Source: an uncultured bacterium (GTDB taxonomy: Bacteria > Bacteroidota > Bacteroidia > Sphingobacteriales > Sphingobacteriaceae). From it: 6,994 nt of DNA. Location: positions 1 to 6,994 of the forward strand of contig CAJBVG010000173.1 of assembly GCA_903958995.1 (NCBI GenBank), read 5' to 3'. How positions within the stretch are numbered: position 1 is the first letter of the stretch; each line of letters opens with the position of its first letter. Under the pieces are notes generated by a model. It did no database searches and was not told the DNA's origin. It was given only the letters and a program-made list of their open reading frames with translations. A program made the translations under genes and the position numbers. This document shows positions 6,008 to 6,994 of this stretch, in pieces.

Positions 6008-6580
6008 TTATCGATATAAACTTTTTGCGTTTATAAATTCCGTTACAGAATCAGGTAAATAGTAACGAATATCTTTTTTATTTTTTATGGCATTTCGAAT
6101 AAATGTAGAAGAAATTTCCATGATAGGTGTTTCCGTAACGCTTACATTCGGATGGTCTAAAAACTCATGCACAACTTCTTTAGCCCTAGGATATACTAAT
6201 ATCTTATAGTCTCGCAATATCACTTCGAAGTTTTTCCACTTCTTCAATGTATTTAAATTGTCGGCACCCATAATAATACTAAACTCATGCTCTGGGTATT
6301 TTTCCGATAAATAAACTAACGTATCAATGGTATAAGAAGGTTGTGGTAATTGTAATTCAATATCGGATATTTGTATTCTAGGATCGTCATTAAATGCGAG
6401 TTTACACATCTCTAAACGATCGTAGGTATTAATTAATACTGATTTATCTTTTAAAGGATTTTGTGGAGATACTACAATCCAAACCTTATCCAAGTAGGTA
6501 TGATTGGCCATGTAATTGGCTATTATCATATGCCCTAAATGAATGGGGTTAAAGGAGCCGAAGAATAATCCTATTTTCAT
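6008..6580 (-). CDS. nadD: Nicotinate mononucleotide adenylyltransferase
   Basis: The protein has 190 residues, the usual size. It transfers AMP from ATP to nicotinate mononucleotide to make deamido-NAD in cytoplasmic NAD synthesis (EC 2.7.7.18). Visible motifs are the nucleotidyltransferase signature GSFNPIHLGH (8-17, the H-x-G-H ATP site), SYTIDTL (82-88), MGADNL (104-109) and the second signature ISSTFIR (156-162). The start is ATG 6580: it begins MKIGLFFGSFNP, as NadD should, and overlaps the gmk stop as ATGA. A longer in-frame TTG start at 6622 would add 14 unrelated residues inside gmk and is rejected. Co-translation with gmk is likely; this gene order is, from memory, common in Bacteroidota. 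The 3' end touches the glucosaminidase gene, leaving no room for a terminator between them. Confidence 0.95.
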   Translation of the reverse strand: MKIGLFFGSFNPIHLGHMIIANYMANHTYLDKVWIVVSPQNPLKDKSVLINTYDRLEMCKLAFNDDPRIQISDIELQLPQPSYTIDTLVYLSEKYPEHEFSIIMGADNLNTLKKWKNFEVILRDYKILVYPRAKEVVHEFLDHPNVSVTETPIMEISSTFIRNAIKNKKDIRYYLPDSVTEFINAKSLYR

Positions 6581-6994
6581 TTTTTCAGAAAGTCGCCTAC
6601 TAATTTTACAGCTTCCGCACAAGCAGTTTCTAAATCAAAATTTGGCAATACGATATCAAATTTATCGGCATAGCCCATTTCTTTTTCTGCTTTAGCAAAA
6701 CGTTCTTTTAATTTTTCTTCTGTATCAGTTCCTCTTGCGCGCAAACGTTCTTTTAAAATTTCTAATGATGGTGCTTGAACAAAAATGGCTAATGCATTAT
6801 CTTCAAATTTTTTCTTTAAGCGTAATCCGCCTTCTACATCTAAATCAAAAATAACATGATTACCCGATTCCCAAATTCTATCGATTTCTGATTTTAGAGT
6901 CCCATAAAATGTTCCCGAATATACTTCTTCAAACTCAATAAACTCGTGCTTCGCAACCTTATGTAAAAAACTTTCTTGGCTAATGAAGTAGTAG
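6577..6994 (-). CDS. gmk: Guanylate kinase, 3' part
   Basis: A minus-strand frame is open from the right edge (first full codon at 6993) to the TGA at 6577-6579, giving 138 residues. The enzyme phosphorylates GMP to GDP with ATP in cytoplasmic purine nucleotide synthesis. Visible family features are YYFISQESF at the start of the fragment, EFIEFEEVYSGTFYGTLKSEI (about 17-37, the GMP-binding region), IFDLDVEGG (48-56), and the lid segment RLRARGTD (83-90) followed by EEKLKERFAKAEKEM. The P-loop and about 50-60 N-terminal residues lie off the window. The TGA overlaps the ATG of nadD in the sequence ATGA, a typical coupled junction. Nothing in the visible part suggests it is broken. Confidence 0.95.
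   Translation of the reverse strand, partial: YYFISQESFLHKVAKHEFIEFEEVYSGTFYGTLKSEIDRIWESGNHVIFDLDVEGGLRLKKKFEDNALAIFVQAPSLEILKERLRARGTDTEEKLKERFAKAEKEMGYADKFDIVLPNFDLETACAEAVKLVGDFLKK

Noticed and set aside
5997..6029. Stem-loop across the glucosaminidase/nadD stops as a bidirectional terminator
   Set aside because: The 8-bp stem needs two G-U pairs on plus and has two A-C mismatches on minus, a 17-nt loop, and no T-run after it. It is too weak to annotate.
6581..6622. Longer start for nadD at TTG 6622
   Set aside because: NadD proteins start at or very near the MKIGLFFGSFNP segment, and ATG 6580 gives a coupled ATGA junction with gmk.

Overview
The window looks like an ordinary chromosomal segment of a low-GC member of the Bacteroidota. 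The main evidence is a C-terminal type IX secretion (T9SS) sorting domain on one protein. Other signs are signal peptides ending in '...FAQ', '...SAQ' and '...FSQ', the lack of clear Shine-Dalgarno sequences, a TlpA-like protein with a long N-terminal part, and a gmk-nadD gene pair. I cannot name a genus. No RNA genes, insertion sequences, phage genes or CRISPR arrays are visible.

Layout: (1) 1-566, plus strand, is the 3' part of an arginase/formimidoylglutamase-family ureohydrolase. (2) 1957-3114 and then 563-1957, minus strand, are a 12-TM MFS transporter and an exported TlpA-like thioredoxin. They share one base (TAATG) and are probably translationally coupled. The thioredoxin gene ends on a TTAA palindrome that is also the stop of the converging ureohydrolase. 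(3) 3115-3243 is a gap filled by a perfect 30-bp inverted repeat built of 8-bp modules; it reaches into the stop codon of the next gene and nearly to the MFS start codon. (4) 3244-4599, minus strand, is a YHYH-domain protein with a T9SS sorting tail. (5) 4696-5457 and 5465-6007, plus strand, are a tandem pair of exported GH73-type glucosaminidases, the first with a LysM domain. They are divergent from the YHYH gene across a 96-bp AT-rich gap. (6) 6994-6577 and 6580-6008, minus strand, are the 3' part of gmk (guanylate kinase) followed by nadD (nicotinate mononucleotide adenylyltransferase), overlapping by ATGA. nadD meets the second glucosaminidase with no bases between the two stop codons.

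Functionally, the centre of the window serves the cell envelope: transport, periplasmic thiol redox, a secreted YHYH protein and peptidoglycan hydrolysis. The edges hold metabolism: a ureohydrolase, and nucleotide and NAD synthesis. The genes are packed very tightly, with two convergent junctions that have no intergenic DNA. The least explained structure is the modular inverted repeat at 3121-3248. I see no clear evidence of a wholly new system; the findings are modest and are scored accordingly.
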